Positions 59,933-64,000 of a stretch of DNA of 64,000 bases are shown in pieces. Position 1 is the stretch's first letter. The number at the start of each line of letters is the position of its first letter. Source of the DNA: Cokeromyces recurvatus (Eukaryota; Mucoromycota; Mucoromycetes; Mucorales; Mucoraceae); the NCBI RefSeq assembly GCF_025118155.1, contig NW_026251409.1, forward strand, positions 355,050 through 419,049. The letters are read 5' to 3'. A program made the translations under genes and the position numbers. Under the pieces are notes generated by a model. The model was not told the origin of the DNA and did no database searches. It was given only the letters and a program-made list of their open reading frames with translations.

Positions 59933-60074
59933 TAAACAGTATATTTTCATTAACAATAACATAAATAAAAATGGTAGTATTAAGTAAATAATTTATTTTA
60001 TATTATTTTTGATATATAGTTTTTCATAACTGAACAACCAACCAAAGAAAAAATAAAAAATTGCAAAATATGAA

Positions 60075-60145
60075 TGCGTCCTCGGGGAATCGAACCCCGG
60101 CCTTCACCTTGGAAGGGTGAAATTCTACCATTAAACTAAGAACGC
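60075..60145 (-). tRNA. tRNA-Gly (anticodon UCC)
   Basis: A 71-nt cloverleaf on the minus strand with no intron. The acceptor stem GCGTTCT pairs with AGGACGC (one G-T), the anticodon loop CTTCCAA gives UCC, and the T arm CGGGG-TTCGATT-CCCCG contains the B box GGTTCGATTCC. The A box is TAGTTTAATGGTA. The discriminator is A. A T6 run 15 nt downstream on the minus strand is a Pol III terminator. It reads GGA/GGG Gly codons. Confidence 0.96.
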
Positions 60146-60216
60146 TTCTATGGATGTGTCGGTGTCAATAATACAACTGTTCCCATTATGGAAAATCCGT
60201 TGCACTGCAAAAAGTT

Positions 60217-60253
60217 GGCGTACGACGTATTAAAGTACTATACGTCGTACGCC
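60217..60253. repeat. Perfect subterminal hairpin, 14-bp arms
   Basis: GGCGTACGACGTAT (60217-60230) and its exact reverse complement (60240-60253) flank the 9-nt loop TAAAGTACT. It sits 14 bp inside the CACTG terminus and is strikingly GC/CpG-rich in AT-rich DNA. It may be a transposase binding site. Confidence 0.9.
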
Positions 60254-61214
60254 ACAATTTAAGCACCGATTTTTTAAATTGTTTATTTCTACTAATTTTT
60301 AATATAAAACTTCCAAATAAAAAATATATTATGTTTAATATACTATCATAGAATAAATATATCCAAAAAAAACGACATGTCTACTGCTAATATTCATTAT
60401 TTTTTTAATGTTTAAATTTTACAGCTATTTTGGCTGTGTTTTTTTACAGGGTAAAATTTTCCAAATAAAAAAATTAGCCAATAGAATTTCTAAAATTTAT
60501 TATTTTGCGGAATTTTAAAAGTACTTTTAATTTTTCATTGTATTTTTTTCCCTTGAGGCAAAATTTACACATGCATTATTTTTTCAGCCATGCAAAAAAA
60601 AAAAAAAAAAAATTCAACATGATTATGTATTAATGTTTAATTCAAAATAAAATACATTATTTTATTATGTACACAAATATAAAATTATTTTGTCTTTTAT
60701 TTAAAAGTGAATACAATTTAAATTAAAAAAAATGTTCGAAACAATTAATTATAAAAGTAATCTTCATTTCCATTATAACATTGAAACTGACATTTCGAAA
60801 TGTTGGTGGCAATTAAGTTGAAATGCCAAACGAATATTAAAACATTTAATAAATAACATTATTGAAGAGAAAAAAAAATTATATTATTTACATTTTCGAG
60901 TTGAGAGAAAAAAAGTAATTTTCCTATTTACATCGTGAGATTAGAGAAAAAAAAAAAAGAAATCACACTATTTGCATTGTGAAATTAGAAAAAAAAGGAA
61001 AAGTAATCACATTATTTACATCGTGAAATGAGAGAAAAAAAAATACTTTTTTTCCAAAAATGCATCTATAAGAAAACATATGATCATAGAAAAAATTAAG
61101 TTTAAACCCAAATAGTATATAATAAATGCATTTGCTTTAACTTATTGATCTTAGTTTCTTTTATCAATCTATTATTTTATTTATTCATTACAAAGCATCC
61201 TATTATATTTAAAA
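60254..61214. other. Non-coding 5' region of the transposon
   Basis: AT-rich DNA between the hairpin and the transposase start. It contains the tandem repeats at 60884-61047 and no ORF that I can support. It probably carries transposase-binding repeats and the promoter. Confidence 0.5.
60884..61047. repeat. Four degenerate ~43-bp tandem repeats
   Basis: Units beginning TATTTACATCGTGA or a variant start near 60884, 60925, 60969 and 61012. Each is followed by ATTAGAGAAAA-type purine runs and ends in TAATCACAT-like sequence. Spacing is about 41-44 bp. CACTA elements typically carry such subterminal arrays as transposase-binding sites. Confidence 0.7.
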
Positions 61215-61474
61215 ATGTCTCAATCTATTAAAATCAGAGTAAAGTGCTATTGTTCTCAATGCAAGACTGATTCTCGCCCTTTTCGCCTTGTTTCTAGAAC
61301 TACTAGAGCAGAGCATAAAAAAGACGATGAAGTTCGTGCAGGTATATATTATTCTTATTTATATATAAATAAAGCCTTTTTTTTTCGATCAAACTGTTTA
61401 ATTAACCACTAATATATGATATCTAGCTAAAGAAAATATGCAAGAAGATTTAATGGAAGTTGATAATGAAGATG

Positions 61475-61515
<41 letters not shown>

Positions 61516-64000
61516 ATGACAAAATACTTACACAAATATTTGGTTCCCTCAAATTACAAATATAGACATTGACGATTACTTTGCTGATGATGCTGACATT
61601 GATCAAGACATGAACATTAGCAATGATGCTGAAGAGATTAGTGAAGAAAGTAAATAAAAAAAAATTAATATTTCTTTCTATTTAAATGTCTAAATATAAT
61701 ATCCTATTTAATATCTAACAGATTCATACGCTGGTTTTTTCAATAATGGAAAATTCCCCAAGGATCCTATTGCTATGAATATGTTCATGATGCTTGTTAT
61801 GCTTATCCAGGGCAATCAAGTTACTAATCAAGCCCTCGAGTTGATGATGCGCTTCTTAAACATTTCATTAGAACATACTACTAGTGAGTACAGATTTCCT
61901 TCGAGTGCCAGCACATTCTACTCTTGGAGCCAACTTGGTGAAATTTGCCATGATGGCATAAAAGAATATGTAAGCTGTGAAGATTGTCATGCAATCTATC
62001 CATTTGCAACTGCTGAAGAGAAAGCCAGGATCATTGGCAAGAAATGTCGTGCTCGCGAAGATAATCTCCCATTTGCTTCTAGATGTGGTGCTGAGTTGTT
62101 TGATCAAGTTAGTTTGAATCCTGTTCGCTCCTTTTTCTACAATTCAGTTATCAACACTTTACGTAAATTTTTCCTTCGGGAAAAATTTGTTAAAAACATT
62201 AGTAGTTGGAAGAATCGAACAATCGTTCCTGGTCGTTTGTTTGATGTGTATGATGGAAGAATTTGGAAGAGCTTCAAACTAAATCCTGGCGATGAAGAAG
62301 CTTTTGTTGAAAGTTCAAGGTTCAATTTGATGTTTTCATTAAATGTAGATTGGCTTCAATTGTACACCAATAGCCAGTATTCTTGCGGTGCAGTCTATCT
62401 AACGATTCTTAATTTACCAAGAGAAATAAGAAATCTGCGTGAGAACGTTATTTTAGTTGGATTGTTACCTGGCCCATCAGAGCCATCAACATTTGAAATA
62501 AATAATTATTTGAATCCTTTAGTTGATGAGTTCTTGCTCTTACAAGATGGTGTGCTAATGAAGGTTAGAGATGAGGAGGATCAGTTAGTGAAGGGCGCAT
62601 TAGTGTTGACGTCGATGGATTTGCCGGCACAAAGAAAATGTCTTGGATTTACTGGTCATAACTCAACACGTGCGTGCCATAAGTGTGATAAATCTTTTCC
62701 TTCGCTGCCTGGTAATGCTAATAGAAGAGATTTCAGAGACTTCGATGATGCTAATTGGGTTGGTCGTTCGGCAAGTACCCACCGTGTAAATGCAAGTAAG
62801 TGGTTAACTCTCTCGACGAAAGATCAACGTAGTGAATTTGAGAGAAATACTGGTACTCGTTGGAGCACGCTCCTTCGTTTGCCATATTTTGATCCTATCC
62901 GTTTCGCTCCCGTAGATGTAATGCATAATTGCTTTCTTGGGACAGCCAAACGTGTCCTACATATGATCTGGAGAGATGAAGTTAGATCCGTTGCTGGCGG
63001 TCGCCGCGAAGAGTCATTATTGATTACGAAGAGCGATTTAGCGGAGATGTCAGAATTTGCAAAAAGCCTGATACTTCCCTTTGGATATGATGGTGGTAAT
63101 GCTGTTAAACGCAAGATAACAGTAGGTAAGGATGGTTTTAGCCATTTAACAGCTGATGAATGGCGAGTGTGGATTATTGCTATGTCACCTTATCTTTTGC
63201 CCTTGAGATTGAACATGCAATATTATAATCACTGGATGAAGTTTGTTGAAGCCAATCGTTATATAGCCAATACAAGTATTACTGAAGAAGAAATAGATTA
63301 CGTTCATTCTCTATTAAAAGAATTTTTAAGCGAATTTATGGAAATCTACCATGATGCCAGTTACTTGTCACTGAATATGCACAACCATTTGCATATCAAA
63401 GAAGGTCTTTTGGATTATGGGCCAGCCATGTCCCATTGGCTTTTCAACTTTGAAAGGTATAACGGTGATCTTAAAGTTATTAATACTAACAATAAGGGAT
63501 CCGTTGAAAATACGATAACGAAGAGGTTTTTGGAGTCTGTTTTTGCTGGAGACTATTTGATTGTTTGCCGGTAGTTTCTGATGATCAAAAAAATTGGAAA
63601 TCAATTTTTTGTAAAAATAAAAGAAATGATGACGAAGAAAGTGAAGAAGAAGAAGAAGATAATGATATGTATGACTCAAAGTTTGATATCAGTCTGTTCT
63701 TGGAGAATGAAGCTTCTGGTGACGGCAAGCTATATGGTTATGAGTGTGTCCCTGCAAGCATCGTCAAGAATGTGAAAGCCAAGGCTCGGCCTTCAAGAAT
63801 GAATGACGAGGATTTCGGATGCCTATTAGATTATTATTCTAATGTCTATTATGGCTGGACATTTGTTGAGGATTCTGGTATACCTGGTCTCACCAACAGT
63901 GTCCAAGGTGGTATTTATACTAGTAGGAAAATATGGAAGTTCTCTTCTATAGATATCTTTGCTAATAAATACAAGTCCTCGGGAGCTAATCCCTCTCGAA
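61215..64000 (+). CDS. Tnp2/Plavaka-type transposase, 3' end beyond window
   Basis: Five exons are visible (61215-61341, 61427-61474, 61566-61649, 61722-63570, 63624-64000 and onward), joined in one frame. The N-terminus has KCYCSQCKTDSRPFRLVSRT, the short zinc-binding start of Tnp2-like transposases. The long exon holds the catalytic core: LTSMDLPAQRKCLGFTGHNS, a zinc pair in CHKCDKSFPSLP, FAPVDVMHNCFLGTAKRVLH with a DDE-type Asp, and YHDASYLSLNMHNHLHI. The last visible exon begins acidic (NDDEESEEEEEDND) and reads through to the edge. Intron 2 holds a T run of about 39. The protein should cut and join transposon ends in the nucleus. No stop or frameshift is seen. CACTA versus Plavaka or another CMC/KDZ group cannot be settled by eye. 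Confidence 0.82.

Larger units (their letters stand above)
60203..64000 (+). mobile_element. CACTA/Plavaka-like DNA transposon, left part
   Basis: The probable left end is CACTGCAAAAAG at 60203, preceded by TTG as a possible 3-bp target duplication. CMC-group elements (CACTA/EnSpm, Plavaka) start with CACT and make 2-4-bp duplications. Subterminal structure (hairpin at 60217, tandem repeats at 60884) and a multi-exon transposase gene from 61215 follow. The element runs beyond the window, so its right end, duplication and true length cannot be checked. It lies 57 bp on the 5' side of the tRNA-Gly gene, outside it. No frame break is seen in the visible transposase, so it may be recent or active. 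Confidence 0.7.

Noticed and set aside
60203..64000. Viral or bacterial origin for the right-hand element
   Set aside because: Multiple GT-AG introns, CACTG terminus and Tnp2-like domains fit a eukaryotic DNA transposon.
1..64000. CRISPR arrays, rRNA, riboswitches
   Set aside because: No regularly spaced direct repeats with unique spacers, no rRNA-like GC-rich conserved blocks and no TPP-type riboswitch motifs were noticed. A covariance-model search would be decisive.

Overview
This window is nuclear DNA of a filamentous fungus, most likely one of the Mucorales (Mucoromycota). The evidence is AT-rich spacers with very long A/T homopolymers, short GT-AG introns (about 45-110 bp), a CotH-family protein, a small secreted chitin deacetylase, a giant Chk1-type hybrid histidine kinase, an AzgA purine permease, and a Mucorales-style Fanzor, LINE and CACTA-like mobile DNA. 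No rRNA, CRISPR or prokaryotic operon is present. Each multi-exon model was joined by hand from splice sites and checked for a continuous frame; none is supported by transcripts.

Layout. 0.3-4.4 kb: an unknown nuclear-type protein, a single-pass membrane protein with a Cys-rich ectodomain, and an Mlx/Mondo-like bHLH-zipper factor (all minus). 4.4-7.5 kb: gene-poor, with a decayed ORF and three homopolymers of 36-64 bp. 7.5-12.2 kb: a polyQ/polyP coiled-coil protein and a chitin deacetylase. 12.2-15.9 kb: empty spacer. 15.9-23.0 kb: a sugar transporter, then three membrane-trafficking or lipid genes: a CDC50 flippase subunit, an Atg27-like receptor and an Nvj2/TEX2-like SMP lipid-transfer protein. 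23.4-31.3 kb: a 10-exon hybrid histidine kinase of 2404 codons. 32.0-35.5 kb: a Nic96/Nup93 N-terminal-only gene, a YCII-domain protein and a Dal5-type MFS anion transporter with a 6-nt micro-exon. 38.2-47.2 kb: an AzgA purine permease, an unknown small protein, a Kre9/Knh1-like secreted protein, an AGGF1-like FHA/G-patch protein and a CotH-like protein.

48.0-53.4 kb is a 5.39-kb mobile island bounded by about 262-bp, nearly identical inverted repeats and an imperfect 8-bp direct repeat. Inside, a Fanzor (eukaryotic TnpB relative) with two N-terminal zinc knuckles lies broken by frameshifts and a stop. Also inside are a decayed Tc1/mariner transposase and a LINE-like 3' end. The LINE coding end overlaps the inner edge of the inverted repeats, so the repeats themselves carry LINE 3' sequence. 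This is the least conventional structure in the window.

53.5-60.1 kb returns to ordinary genes: a Nudix hydrolase, an SR splicing factor, a Zn2Cys6 regulator, an EF-hand-like/coiled-coil/tail-anchored protein of KASH type, and tRNA-Gly(UCC). From 60.2 kb to the window edge is the left part of a CACTA/Plavaka-like DNA transposon with a CACTG terminus, a perfect 14-bp subterminal hairpin, about 43-bp tandem repeats and an apparently intact multi-exon transposase that runs off the window.
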